A stretch of DNA of 64,000 nt from Pleurostoma richardsiae (Eukaryota > Ascomycota > Sordariomycetes > Calosphaeriales > Pleurostomataceae). The translations under genes were made by a program, and so were the position numbers. Shown here piece after piece: positions 22,917 through 34,637 of this stretch (positions are counted from its first letter, which is position 1; each line of letters opens with the position of its first letter). A model generated the notes under the pieces. That model ran no database searches. It worked only from the letters and a program-made list of their open reading frames with translations, and was not told the DNA's origin. The stretch lies in NCBI GenBank assembly GCA_030052745.1, contig JANBVO010000015.1, positions 620,001-684,000 of the forward strand, read 5' to 3'.

Positions 22917-23908
22917 TCATGATGGAGCAAAATCTGTGCTCTTGGCAACGTCCTCCCACTCGTCACACACCTTCAACATGTCTTCACACTTTGCCTTTAC
23001 TCTTGCTAGCCCATCACTACCCAAGGGCACGCGGAGTGGCACCGTCCTCCCTGATGCCATCCCTGTCCCCTTCACAAGCTCCACGATACGCTCAACCGCT
23101 CGGTCAGGATCGCCAGGTTCATTGCCGACAACGCCTTTCACATAAGCCCTGGAACCTGCGCTAAACTGCGCATAGGCAGATACACGTGCTGCACCATAAT
23201 TGATATTGGTGAACGCCCGAGTCCGGTAGTACCCAGGCTCCACTATCAGCACCTTGATCGCGGGTGCAACGAGGGTAAGCTCCTTATATAGACATTCAAT
23301 GGCCCCTATAGGCTAGGTGAGCAAACAACCGCAGCTACTTGTATATGGTACGATTCCAACCTTCTAAGGCGAACTTGCTCGCGCAATAGGCTGACGCCGC
23401 GGGATCGGCATGCCAGCCTGCCTGTGAACTTATGTAGAGAAGAGTACCGGACCCCTTGCCGCGAAGATACGGGAGGAACGCACGGGTGATATTCAGGGGT
23501 CCGTGGAAGTTGGTGTTCATAGTGCGCTCGAAGTCTTCTACACTAAACAAGATGTCAATAGTGGTCGGGAAAGGTTCAAGCTCAAAATTTATCAGAGGCG
23601 GGCAAGTCTTACGTGAGCTCTTCAAACGCGCCGCTCATGATGAAGCCGGCATTGTTCACTACCACGTCGATTCCGTTGCCGAACAGACCCCAGGCTTCAC
23701 TCACCTTGGCCTCGATGTCCGATGTGGAAATCGTGACGTCGAAGTCCATGACCGCCGCGCCGGTGTCCTTGAGGTGAGCGAGCTTGCTCTCCGCGTTGCG
23801 GCCCGTCGCAATGACATTGTCGCCAGAGGCGCGCAGCTGTCGAACGAGCGTCTCCCCGAAGCCGCTGGAGCAGCCGGTGATGAACCAGGTTAGAGGGCTG
23901 GTGGGCAT
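22917..23908 (-). CDS. Short-chain dehydrogenase/reductase (classical SDR)
   Basis: Three exons (23908-23613, 23542-23352, 23305-22917) with GT-AG introns of 70 and 46 nt give 291 residues. The cofactor motif TGCSSGFG is at residues 11-18, NNAG at 85-88, and the catalytic set is Ser138 (YISS), Tyr151 and Lys155 (YCASK). IKVLIVEPG follows the active site. The ending lies in the substrate-binding region typical of fungal NAD(P)-dependent oxidoreductases acting on alcohols or ketones. The second intron is only 46 nt and its removal restores NRAIECLYKEL, which supports the splice model. It is predicted cytosolic. Its neighbours are unrelated, so no pathway can be assigned. Confidence 0.93.
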
Positions 23909-24994
23909 CTTTTATCGACTTTTTGGGGGGCCTATACAAGTTCTGACAGCGATATTCCAGGATTGAAGATTACAAACATTCGGAATCCTTCGCGAGAATG
24001 ATCCAATTATCAGTTCCCATGACCTGCCTAACCATGCCTAAGGCCAAAATGCTGATCATTCCCAACGCGAGAAAGGCGGTGGGTCGTGTAGAAGCGGAGC
24101 AACAGTAAGACACGACAGACAGGGGGTCCATGCCTGTAACGACTTGATGTGTCTGTAATCTTACAACACTATTACTCCGTACCGCGGGTAGTAACTGTGA
24201 AGTATCACGAAACTATTGACTTCACCTGTGCTCTGTTCACGACGGCGTTGCAGTTTCTAGTGTGAATCGCAGAGCCGCCCATCTATCACGTAATAATAGC
24301 CATCCGCATATACGTGGAAAACCCTGGGAGCAATATCCGCCTTAGAGAGTTCTGAGTAGGCGCCTTGGACAAGACGTAGGTGACCTAGACCTAATAAGTT
24401 AGATGCCAGCAGCACACCGAGCACAACATCATTTTCGAGCCCTTCAATGGGATCAGCGCAGATAAATGGCGGCACTCACGACAGGGGAGTGGAGCTGAAT
24501 TAGAAGGTGTATGTCGAGTGAAGCGACAAATGTCTTCTTATTCCTGCTACTGCTGGTGCTGCCCGCATAGTGTTCACCATCACCACCTGCAGTGCGAGTT
24601 GCCCTCATGACTGCTTCTGGTCCCCAGTTCTCGCTTGCTTCATTCCCATCCAAACCCGGAGGTCGGCTGGAGTTCTTAGGTGCCCGACACCTGTCACGTT
24701 ATCAATCTTGGTCTCCAATCCCACTTGCCAGATCTGGGGCCATAGGGTTGACGTAGCTGGACAGCTCTAATGTGACGTAGCGAGGCATTGCTTGCGGGAT
24801 CACAACCTGCATTGCCAAGATGAACAGCTCCTAGGGCATCGATACCACTTCGGAGTCCTGTAGCGTGCACACTAGGGAACAGCTTAACCTCTTTAACTCG
24901 CAGCTTCACTTTTCGTTTAAACGTCCGGAGATATTCGCGCATCCTACAGGCCCCAATTGGAAACCACTGGCGGGTGCTTCAACGACGCGCCACA
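23909..24994. other. Intergenic, no gene seen
   Basis: About 1.1 kb of AT-balanced sequence with short ORFs lacking motifs. Confidence 0.55.
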
Positions 24995-26971
24995 TCATGC
25001 AGTCATGGAGCTGCAATCGACAGCCATTACATGCTCGGTGTACCACGTCCTGAAGGACTCTTCACACCATTCTGCTAGGCTTCATAAAGTAGCAAGCAGC
25101 TTGTATTCCTGGAGGACATTGGTTGCCACCAGCCCGTCGGGGAACTCGATCATGTCCTGCGCGAGGTAGCACAGTCAGCAAGGGTCTAAATAAGCCTGCC
25201 AGTCAGGCAGATTCGGGGATGTAGGATGAGGAATTGAGCAGCGCCGCAGCTAGAGGGGTTGCGCAGGATCGCAATAGGCCCGAGAGAGACGGATACCAGA
25301 GAGACAAAAGAGAAGAACGGAAGTCATTTCCTTACAATGGCGTCACCTCGGTCCACCGCAAAGAACAAACGCCATACATGGCCGTGGGCGTACAGCAGCG
25401 GGAGACTGATCACTCGTGGGGCCAGTCCTTCGTCGTCAGTTGCATGCTCTAGCATCAGCGTCCGAGTTCGAGCGTGCCACGCTGATGTCCACACCGAGAG
25501 TTGGTGACACGTCTCGTCGGCGCCGGGGTCCTGCTTCATCTCGATAGACAAGGCGATAGGGTGCTCCCTTAGTATCTCATACATAGGCTGGTTGATCGTC
25601 TGGGGTTCGCGATCGAGCTGGCGGGAGATGGCGTCCCGGAGGACGCAATTGGGGCCCGGGAGCATCAGCAGGGCATAATCGACCATCTTAGAGCCGACGG
25701 TGAGGCCGCTTGTAACGTTTGCTGGAAGGAGTTGATCAAGCGGCTGGGCGGTAGGGCTACATGAAAATTATTAGCTGTCCGTCCGTCGGGATCAACATGG
25801 AAAGAGATCGAGTAGCTGAGATGAAGAAAAGTGACAGCATCGAGGCATCAGTGACACAGGCGGCGTGGCAGCTCAGGGGTGGGTCAGAGAGACGGTGTAC
25901 TCACATAGGCTCCGGCTGCAGCCTGCCATCGTAAATGTCGGAAGCCAAGCTCGAGGAGGGGGTAGTGCACCTTCTGGTTCCAGGCAGCCTCGGAGGCGGA
26001 GTATCGATAGCAGTGGCTGGCTGATTGCATGATGGACTCCAAGCTCTCCAGCTCGCGAGACGGGTCGTCGAGGGAAGGGTCGGCCTCCGTATTCCGCACC
26101 GTCACCTCCGCGAAGTAGAACTCGTCGTCCAGTGACTCGTCCTTCTCAAGCAGCTGTTCGCGCAATGACGAAGGGAGGACACCCCGGTTCCGGCACAGAC
26201 CCAGCAGTCGTCGATTGAGGTCCCGCAGGTCATGCGGCAGGTCCCGGCGAAGCTCGGAGTACTCGGAAAACCGAACGGGTCGTGCCAGGCGCTCCAGGTC
26301 GTGGGACGATTTGATGGGGCTTCGCTGCCGCCGTCCGGAAGCTGATGGACCGGTCCTTGACGTGGCGGATGAAGCCGCCGTCCACGTCGATGCAGTGCTG
26401 ACACCTGCGGAGAACGACGTGAGCTCCGACGGGCCCCCTCGTACTGCTATCACCTCCGCATATTTTTCCGCTGCAAATCGCTGAGGTAGATTGTGCGAAG
26501 TCGAGCCATCTTGACCGATGAGCGTTCTGGATAGCGTGGGGGCGTCGGAAGCTGGCTTGTCTCCTGGGTCGTCGCGCCGGTGCTCTCGGCGAAGGCGGCG
26601 TGATGCCCATTTAGTTGGGCTTGCTTCCCGCGGCTGGCGATGGCCACGGGACTATGACGAAGACATGGTGCTGAGCAATGGGAAATGGGGGATCCGGGGA
26701 CTCAGCAATCGTAGTGGTCGCAGAAGGCGGCTGACGGGGACCAGGGGGGCAAGGGGCGGCTTCGGTTCGGGAGCCTTGGACGCTTCGCAGCAGGGAGCGG
26801 CGACGGCTGCCGGGGGCGACGCTTCAGAACAGGTGTCGGCTCTTGATCGTCTGTGAGACAGGAGCGCGGTGGGTGGGGCTCGACTGAGCAGACCCAGGAC
26901 TCGATGACAGTGCGGTTGACGTCCTTGACCGGCGTGGTCTCAGCGGAGATCGAGGCTGGTGAGATTCGCAT
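24995..26971 (-). pseudogene. PD-(D/E)XK nuclease-like domain gene, decayed
   Basis: Several blocks follow the fungal PD-(D/E)XK nuclease-like family in order. First is a Pro/Arg-rich N-terminal region (RQPSPLPAAKRPRL), then SQLPTPPRYPERSSVKMARL, a Ser/Thr/Ala-rich stretch, and RSPIKSSHDLERLARPVRFS. Next come AAWNQKVHYPLLELGFR and SKMVDYALLM, with IEMKQDPGADETCHQLSVWT carrying the E-x-K catalytic pair. HGHVWRLFFAVDRGDAI then leads through a good GT-AG intron (25157-25338) into DMIEFPDGLVATNVLQEYKL and the SLAEWCEESFRTWY tail. In-frame stops at 26702-26704 and 25082-25084, and an unmatched phase near 25.75-25.91 kb, argue for decay. The natural role of the family is unknown. A long undetected intron could explain the first stop, but not the second. 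Confidence 0.6.
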
Positions 26972-28507
26972 GCCGCAATAAAGCCTCGAAACACTTCGAC
27001 GGTGGTGGATTAACTAGATTCGAAGCGTTTATAGGCGTGCCGACGCAAAGTTAGACTTCTGGGTGAAGTTCAACAGGGCTGATAGGTTGAAACCTGAATG
27101 AAGTTCATCGCAGCGATCGTTTTCTGCCAATTTGGAGTGACGCACCGCAAACGCGATAGATTGATAATTGCGGGTACTGAGTACAGCAAATACTGGCAGT
27201 AATCTGTGCGAGCCAGAGGTATAGCATACACGGTGTCCGTGTACCACAGTACATGACCCCTCGCCTTTGTCATCCCGAGCCACTGTGCAGTTGTTTGTCT
27301 GGGCAACAACCTGCGCAATAAGCGATAAGCGATAAGCATGCACTCTTTGACTGCGCTGACTCATCGTCCAGCGCGCCAGAGGGCGGCTTGCGGGGAAAGA
27401 CACGAAATGCCGCCGCCCCGATTTTGTTGATTGGTGGATTACGACGTCCCTACCTAGGTATGTAAACAACGTACACCGGCCCCGCATCACCGGCTCATCC
27501 AGCACGCCTACTGCTCTGCAGAGGATCTCAGGCCCCGGGGTGTCGGGGCTAGTCAAGCACGCGAAGGAAACTGGTCTACATCCGCCGAGCCAGCGCGGCT
27601 GATGCTGAAGGGGCCAGTGCACTGAAGATTGTGCCGCGGGGCGGCGGGTGGTCGACGACCACGACCAGGAGGCGAACGATGATGTGTTCGTTGTATGCTG
27701 ACGGGGGCATAACTGCCTACAGCTGCTTATACAACACCTACAGAAGCGACGCAGAGTTTGATAGTGCATACTATGGCGACGACGGGCAGCCGGATCTTAA
27801 CTCTTCTGCATCCTCGCTCTACCGTCTTGCCTAGTCTCCTAGTGGACACTACCACGTTGCTGGCGCATTTGAGCGTGCTGGGGACAGGGACTGGCCTCCG
27901 CGGGGCAGGCGGCGCAAACGGTCCTTCGAAAACTGAGACCGCCTTCTTTGCCGCCGGCCGCTGAATGTAGCGATGAGCATGTACAGGACACTCGGGCACA
28001 TACTCGCAGGCGGGTATGACTGTTACAGTTGTTAGAATTCAAACCCCCCCCCCCCAAAGTCCCTCCACGAATGCCCAGATTTATAGGCGCCTATATTAGA
28101 GGCAGCTCTTGCGATACTGACATCTTGAGATTTGATCTCCTCTTTCTTGTCTGTCGTCCTCAGGAGCTCCCGCTCTTAGGAGAATGTCACTGGGCTCCCG
28201 GGCCGGGAAGACAATGTCTCTCAGGAGAGAGGACCGCCACAAGGAGCTCCAAACAGCAACCTCTGCACATTTGAATCTCCACGCCCCTGCACGTCTCGCC
28301 GCCTGTCTATTCGCTTTAGTATTGGGTTTTCTCTTAACCTCCTCGCCGTCGCGGCCTCCTCGATCGGCTCCAGGCCCCGTCGTCAGTATCCCTACATGAC
28401 AAGGACATGGGACTCAGATACGGGGACATAGACAACATCGGATTACACTCTTCCTTGAAGGCGCCAGGACAGAAGGCTGGCGGCGACTCGGGCCTACAGG
28501 CTCCAAT
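26972..28507. other. Intergenic, no gene seen
   Basis: Overlapping short ORFs in several frames without motifs. It contains short GCGATAAG direct repeats near 27319-27336 and a 13-base poly-C run near 28044-28057. Confidence 0.5.
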
Positions 28508-28717
28508 TCAGGTGGTCACGGGATTGGCTAGATCGGAAATGCTGGGGTTGGCGATTGGTAAGACGTCCAGGGACGGGAGGATGGCGTCGAGGATCGTTCG
28601 TGATATGGCTGAAGAATCCTGGAACAGCAGTACGTTGGACACGCCGCGGTCGTCAAAGAACTCGACGTAGGAGTACGACCAACTCTCTAAATACTGCCCA
28701 TAAAATCGACAACGGGG
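28508..28717 (-). CDS. C-terminal exon-like fragment of an unidentified protein
   Basis: A minus-strand frame of 69 residues follows an acceptor-like TTAG. It reads FYGQYLESWSYSYVEFFDDR, then GVSNVLLFQDSSAISRTIL and ends SDLANPVTT before TGA. Tight aromatic/hydrophobic patterning and the absence of low complexity suggest genuine coding sequence that is probably the last exon of a larger gene. No matching upstream exon could be found in 28.7-29.5 kb, so it may be a relic. I do not recognise the family with certainty. Confidence 0.35.
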   Translation of the reverse strand, partial: PRCRFYGQYLESWSYSYVEFFDDRGVSNVLLFQDSSAISRTILDAILPSLDVLPIANPSISDLANPVTT

Positions 28718-29518
28718 CTAACTGATAAAGGGTATCACCGATCTTGTCTTGACCACCAATCCTACAGTGCCGTCACTATACGCGCCCTATCCGTTCGCCG
28801 CTCTACACGCGAAAACACGATGCCATAAACCTGAGACAGGCACCTGCTAGCGACGCCAGCTGAGGCGATCATCTGACCGCGGAAACCAAGGCGCGAGGGC
28901 CACGAGGCTGACATTGCGCTCTCTAGAGGAATTGTCTCGAATCCTTCGAATGTTTAGGTGGGCGTAGCCGGTTCAGGCCCGGATTGTGTGATAGATGGAA
29001 GACCTGACCGCTTTTAATCGTGCTTAACCGCATGGACATGGTTGATTGCCCTGGCGGCGTTTTTAAATACCATAGGTCACTGCCACTAATTGACGTCTTC
29101 AGTGTAAATGTGTTCATATGGTTACTTGGCAAGGCCACATCCCTACCTTTTTTGGCTGAGCATTCTAGCTCTGCCTCTGCATCATGCGGCGCACCTCTAT
29201 CCTCTCCCCTTGGCTTGGCCTCCTCTCCTCGCGGATTCTGACCTCAGCCTTGGCCTATTTCTTCTTTTCTAACAGAGCACTCTACACAAGCGCTAGGCTC
29301 CCACAATAACTCAATATCTCGACTGGAAATGGGAACCTGAGAGATTAGTACGCTGGTTAGCGACTAAGATCCAGCAAACAGCCTTCATACTATAAAATAA
29401 CTAATGGCGGATACTCTTCCATTCTGTCTCAAAAGATCCTCGGACCTTGGAAGTCCAGAACTCGTACCAGACACACCGCCTTCATGAAGTGCCTTGGCCT
29501 CCATGGCCGGCGCCCGTT
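28718..29518. other. Spacer between the exon-like fragment and the second monooxygenase
   Basis: No convincing exon. The minus-strand stretch near 28.85-28.92 kb (coding for VSLVALAPWFPRSDD) could be an upstream part of the fragment to its left, but no splice chain is demonstrable. Confidence 0.4.
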
Positions 29519-31206
29519 TCACACGAACCATTGCTCCAGATACTCCTCAACCAGCTCCCACTCTTCTAGGTTGCATGCCATCCCGATGTACAGGTCGGGA
29601 CGGACAACAATCAGACGACCCTCCGGGGGGATTGAGTACCGAGTGGTGAACTCGGATTCTTCATCCTGGACGCGATGGTCAAAGTCGAATCGATCGTCCG
29701 CCTGTTTCCCTACCAGAACAGTCGAGACCTGTTCGGGAAACCGCAAGTTCAGCCGGTCTCGCGCTTTCAAGCCGATCTCAACCGCCTGTTTTGGATCTCC
29801 CTCTCCGCTGGCAACTAGCAAGGTGAATTGAGGTCGGCGGTAGACGTCGTAGAGCCTCTTTTTGGGCATCTTGACTAGAATGGCGTCCGGTGCTCTCTCG
29901 CCCGGCTTCGGGCCGGACACCGGTGTCAAGCCCTCTGGAAGGACCACGGCCTCGCGGTAGTTGTGAGACAGACCCGAAACAAGATTGATACTGCTCTTTT
30001 CCCAGTCTGGCACCTGGGTCATTTTGTACCGCGGTTCCAGCGGTTTTCCGAATCCCATGACAATGTCATGTGTCGCCTGAGCTCCGTTGCTGACCTGTTC
30101 GCCGACAGGCTTCCTCTCTCTCTCGTACGAGTCCAGGATCGATTCTTCCGCCTGACCCTTGAGCACAGCAGCTAATTTCCAGCCCAGGTTCCAGGCGTCC
30201 TGCATGCAGCAGTTCATTCCCTGGCCCCCAGCCGGGGAATGGACGTGGCAGGCGTCCCCGCAAATGATGAGGCGCTTCTCCCGATAACGTTCGGCTATGT
30301 GGTTTCGGACCTGCCAGGCTGTCACCCAGTCCACGTCACCCACCTTGAAGCCAATTCCCAGCTTGTCGGCGACCTCCTGGTATGCCTCCTGATAATCCTT
30401 GCGGAACACATACTCCCCTGTCGGCTCGCTCATGTAGATCCTCCACCATCTGCCGGGCATCTTGGTGCAGTTCATAAAGAGGTCCTCGTTGAAGTAGTAG
30501 TTCATCCAGCGATCGTCGAAGTTCACATCGTGGAGTTCGACGTCCATCTACTCCGAAAGAGCGTCAGCGGAGGTTAGCGAACGCTTTCCCGGAAGGTCTT
30601 CAGGAGAGGGGAGTTTCGAAAGGCGACCAGCTCACATACCATGCTCATAACCGAGACGTTTCGTCCGTTGAACGCAATGCCCGCGGCGTTTCGGATGGTG
30701 CTGTGCACACCATCACATCCCACTACATATCGGTATCTCGCCTCTTCCACCTTCCCATCGTGCTGGATGTGAACGGTGACACCGTCGGCATCCTGCTCGA
30801 CCCGAAGCAGTTCAGTCTGGTACTCGGGCTGCACGGAGTAATAGGCGTACAGGTGCTCCCGGAGAATTTGTTCGAAGTTGTTCTGGCTGATCTTGTAGTA
30901 GAACGGGAATCGTGTCGGAAGAACGCGATAGTCCGTCCTCGGCCACGTCTTCTCGGTCAACCCCGGGAAGTGGTAGATGTTGCCGGGGCACTCCAGGCAG
31001 ACTTCCTCCAGGCGCGGCCCCATGCCCATGTTGTCGAACATCTCCATCGACCGGGCGTGGATCGTCATGGCCCGAGCGGTGTGCGACGGACCAGGACGCT
31101 TCTCGACGATTCGCACGGGCACCTGACGACGGAGCAGCTCGTGGGCCAACAGGAGGCCCGAAGGGCCCCCCCCAACGATGAGGAGCTCCTTTCGGACCTG
31201 TGCCAT
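29519..31206 (-). CDS. FAD-dependent monooxygenase, phenol-hydroxylase-like
   Basis: Two exons (31206-30640 and 30547-29519) separated by a 92-nt GT-AG intron give 531 residues. Starting at MAQVRKELL places the Rossmann GGGPSG at residues 12-17. VVGCDG lies at 161-166, and ICGDACHVHSPAGGQGMN with GDACH at 286-290. GDACH-HSP-GQGMN is the wording of phenol 2-monooxygenase-type enzymes, while this protein is shorter than the roughly 650-residue yeast and fungal phenol hydroxylases. A reduced thioredoxin-like C-terminal domain ends in RLIVVRPDLYIGMACNL. It probably ortho-hydroxylates a phenolic compound using NADPH. It is the second ring hydroxylase of the window but lies 20 kb from the first, so shared pathway membership is speculative. 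Its start is preceded by a TATATAA box. Confidence 0.93.
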
Positions 31207-31321
31207 TGTAACGTCTCCTGTGGATGCAATCGGTCGAAGGACGTGCCGGCAGGAATGAGTTTCAGTAACTTGTCTGACGACTTGAGGGCCGTGGCAGGTC
31301 GACAAGATGTAGGGGCTCGTG

Positions 31322-31328
31322 TTATATA
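31322..31328 (-). promoter_or_regulatory. TATA box of the phenol-hydroxylase-like gene
   Basis: TATATAA on the minus strand about 117 bases upstream of the chosen ATG at 31206. It supports that start over the more upstream in-frame ATG at 31368, which would lie beyond the box. Confidence 0.5.
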
Positions 31329-32560
31329 CGGCTCGAGGTGAAGTACAGCTCATCCCCCACGTTCGCAAATCTAGAGGCCGTGATCAGTCCCCTGGGGCCC
31401 CGAGGTGCGTCTGGAGTGGGGGAGCAGCTCTCTGACTTTACTCGCAGGGGAAATAAGATCCGGCGATCTGATCTGACAGGCGGGGAAGCGGGTCTCCTCC
31501 CCAGATTTTCGCACCCTTTGATGCCCTTGATTCCATTCAACTGGGCCGACCCGTTCATCTTGCGGTGGCCGGACATCATTTCAGGTCCCCGAGTTCATCC
31601 TTGCGTCTGGCAAGGTTCGCCGAGTGTTGCTGAACAGAGAAGCTCCACTCAACCGTTGCATAGAAAAGAGGCCGACATCGTACGATGAAGTCACTGAGAC
31701 AACAGATCCGAGGGACTTCCATTCCTCCACTGTTCGATGAGACGAGAGGTGTCTTCCCGTCGCCCGCTAGCCGCAACCCAGAGTTCTGCGGCTATCTATC
31801 AAGTCTCAATCATCCTATAATATGCCCGATTAGGCGCGAAGGTGCCAAGACCACACCGTCCGAACCTTTCTTCCATTCCTACGTGCCATCTAGCTAAAGC
31901 AGCAGCTCATAAAGCAGGCCTAATATTCGCCAGATATCGCATCCTTCTTACATGGACGATAAATGACGGTCAAGGTTCCACGGTCCCAAATAGTCGGTCC
32001 GCAAGACTAATTTCTTGCTACCCTACTGACGTATCAAGAGACCGACAGCCTACATACTAATAGCCACAGAGCAGAAGTGTGAGTGCTTGAGGCAATATAT
32101 TACTGTCAGCCTTTGAGATCGAGGAGCAATATATCATATGGACTCACCACGGAGAAAAAGGCATCTCTAATAGTATTTCCCCCTGCATTCTGCGAGGAGA
32201 GCATTGACGTAGACAGATCTCGCTTAGAGTAGGGAGCTCACTGTGATGTGCGGATATCTAGAGGAATGCAACGGACAGGTTTCGGCTTGTAATACATGCT
32301 AGGTCAAATGGCGCCCAGGAACCGAAAACAACGCAGCTGTTTACAGTGGGAGATCGCGGCCCTTCATCCGCGCCATGATAGCGGTTGAGCCCGCGACGAT
32401 ACTGACCCTCCTCAGCGCACCGACGATGTTCCCAAACAACCCTATATCACGGTCTTGTCCTTCGAAAACTCCAGGATATCACAATATCGGCCGATGAGAC
32501 CTTCCTCCATGGATTCATCCTTGTCATTCTTCTCCTCTGGCCAGTGCTGCTACCTGTCCG
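31329..32560. other. Intergenic, no gene seen
   Basis: Short ORFs only. Upstream region of the phenol-hydroxylase-like gene. Confidence 0.55.
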
Positions 32561-33087
32561 CTACCCGGGCACCATGTCCTGCCGACTGACAGCACCATTG
32601 GGTCGGAGGATGGTGGTAGCCTCTCGAAGCTGCTGGGGTTCAGTTAATGCATCGTCGCCCATGTTCTCGGTAGCTGTGGTCTTCCCAGCGTCATTCCGGT
32701 TGACCTGACGCTCACTGTCGGCATTGCTTGGGTCATAGCCGCTGTCATCCGCAGACAAAGACTTCTCTAGCACCGAGTCGCAGTCGGTGGCAGTTGCGGT
32801 ATCCTGAGATGTCGTGGCATCGACAATGCCTTCGGCGAATCGCTCCACCCTGTACCCGGCACCATGATCTCTCGGGCTTGAGGAGTTGAGTGCTCGTCGA
32901 AGAGATCGACGAGCTGTTGCTTCTTTGTGTTTGCCGGGTACAGAATGCTGTAGGCAACGATGATTGACCGCGGCAGAGGGAAGGCCATCATCCTTGCGTA
33001 GAAGGGGTCCCGTAGGTAGTCGAGAGTAGTGTTCGACATATACCATTCTATCTCGGCACCCAGGACTATGCTATTCGCATTCTCCTC
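32561..33087 (-). pseudogene. 3' part of an unidentified gene, split between two frames
   Basis: After an acceptor-like CCTAG the minus strand reads IEWYMSNTTLDYLRDPFYAR, then MMAFPLPRSIIVAYSILYP and QQLVDLFDEHSTPQARE in one frame. At about 32.87 kb the coding-like signal moves to another frame: YRVERFAEGIVDATTSQD, then a polar tail to the TAG at 32561. The hydrophobic PLPRSIIVAYSI block followed by a polar acidic tail resembles the C-terminus of a membrane-associated enzyme, but I do not recognise the family. Either one frame change or an unseen intron is needed. No 5' exons were found up to 34 kb. Confidence 0.3.
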
Positions 33088-34065
33088 CTAGGCCTGTGCT
33101 TTGTGTAGCGCAGTCACAATAGGCTGCCATACTCCGCTGCTACCGTTTAACATTTCGTAGCTTAATAACTTAAAAACACCTTGACCACACAGTCGGCTAC
33201 GGGCTACATATGGCGGGGATTTGATGGCTGGACTGTCCAGGTTTATCCCTGACTCAATTGCTGGAGCCAACTCTTGTTTCTCAACCCTGTCTCAGGGATT
33301 CATGGAACAGTCTAGCCGCACAGAGGACAGAGACTGCAAGGGAGACCTGGCCTACGAGCCACTTGCAGGCCTAAACGACAATCCTTCGTACGCGCGTCCG
33401 TGAGCTTAGCCTCATGCATCTCAGCATCATGATGTGATGTAACGCTGCGAGGCATAACATAAGCAACGCCCGAAAGTCAACCCAGGGTGCGCGCGGTTTA
33501 CTTCTATTCCAACGCAGAAGAGTTCTTCGTCGCCGTCCTCGGCTTAATGCCTCGTTTGCCGAAGAGAATCGCCGAGCAGCTGGGAGGCGCAGCACACGAG
33601 TGCTGGGATCGAGGTTGCCATGGGTGTCGTCACATCGGTCTTGCAATACAACTCAAGCCCACCAATAGCATGTGATAACACATCATAATATAACTCGAAA
33701 GGGGGGTCTCGCCCGTTGTGTTTCGCCAACGTCCATGGACACCGGATGCTGCCTCTTTTGGTCCTTCGGTTTACACCGCGTGCGGGGTAATGGGGCGCAA
33801 TGGCCGGAAAAGACCGCAATCCTGCTTCTCTGATCATGAATATACCTCCTTTACCTCGCCGGGATCAATATTGTTTACTACTATAACATCAACATGGCTT
33901 GAGAAGGGGGGAGCATTAACCGTTTACAAGTTCATTGCGTTGTGTTATATTGTTATGCTGCAGTCAGCTGAATAAGAATGATGTTCGCGCTATTGAATGC
34001 CTTCTGGCGACTCTCGTTTCCCAAGGCCAACATTTCCCCACATGCTATGTTCGTCAGATCCACAT
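33088..34065. other. Intergenic, no gene seen
   Basis: About 1 kb with motif-free ORFs, downstream of the small secreted protein gene. Confidence 0.55.
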
Positions 34066-34637
34066 TCAGTCACAGGTAACATCAGTGACAAGGTAGTCGT
34101 AGGGATAAGACGAGGAGTAACTCGGAGTGGCTGTGCCGGAGCGGAGGTAAGTCCCGATCCAGGGATCCAGCACAGTCTCCAGCTCGGCGTCAGTCGAGTA
34201 CCCGGCCTCGACACCGGCGTAGATGATGACGGAGTAAGGGGCAGAGACGGTGTTGGTCCAGCCGCAACAGTCCTATCGAGTCTAATTAGCTGTCTCATCT
34301 GGCTCTTCCTTCTCAATCTTTGTAAGATTCCCCTCAAAGCGCTCCATGATGAGCATCGGTTTGCTGAGACAGAAAGGAGATGTGCTTACCGATGAGATGC
34401 TCTGGTTCATGGAGTTGTACAACCTATTGAGAATAGCTGCAGAGTAATCAGCGTGAGTACATCTGATATTCTCACGGGCCAAAACAGAGGAGGCTGCGGC
34501 CACTTACCGTACACGATTCTCTCGCCACTGTCGGCAGATGACCCGTAGAGTGAAAGGTCAACAGTGCATCCCGTATCTGCCTGGGCGACACCAACAGCCA
34601 GACCCGCGAGGGTGGCGAGGGAAGCAGTAAAACGCAT
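34066..34637 (-). CDS. Small secreted protein, 127 residues, four mature cysteines
   Basis: Three exons (34637-34508, 34436-34390, 34272-34066) with two GT-AG introns give an unbroken 127-residue frame. The signal peptide MRFTASLATLAGLAVGVAQA should be cut before DTGCTVDLS. The middle exon is only 47 nt and encodes AILNRLYNSMNQSISS, an amphipathic helix. The third exon opens with DCCGWTNTVSAPYSVIIYAG and ends in TDVTCD. Four cysteines (TGC, DCC, TCD) could form two disulfides. The length and layout fit small secreted proteins or candidate effectors of fungi; I recognise no named family. Standard ORF calling finds only the first exon with read-through, so this gene is easily missed. Confidence 0.8.

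Noticed and set aside
30703-31341. 212-codon plus-strand ORF opposite the phenol-hydroxylase-like gene
   Set aside because: Shadow of the minus-strand coding exon; no motifs.
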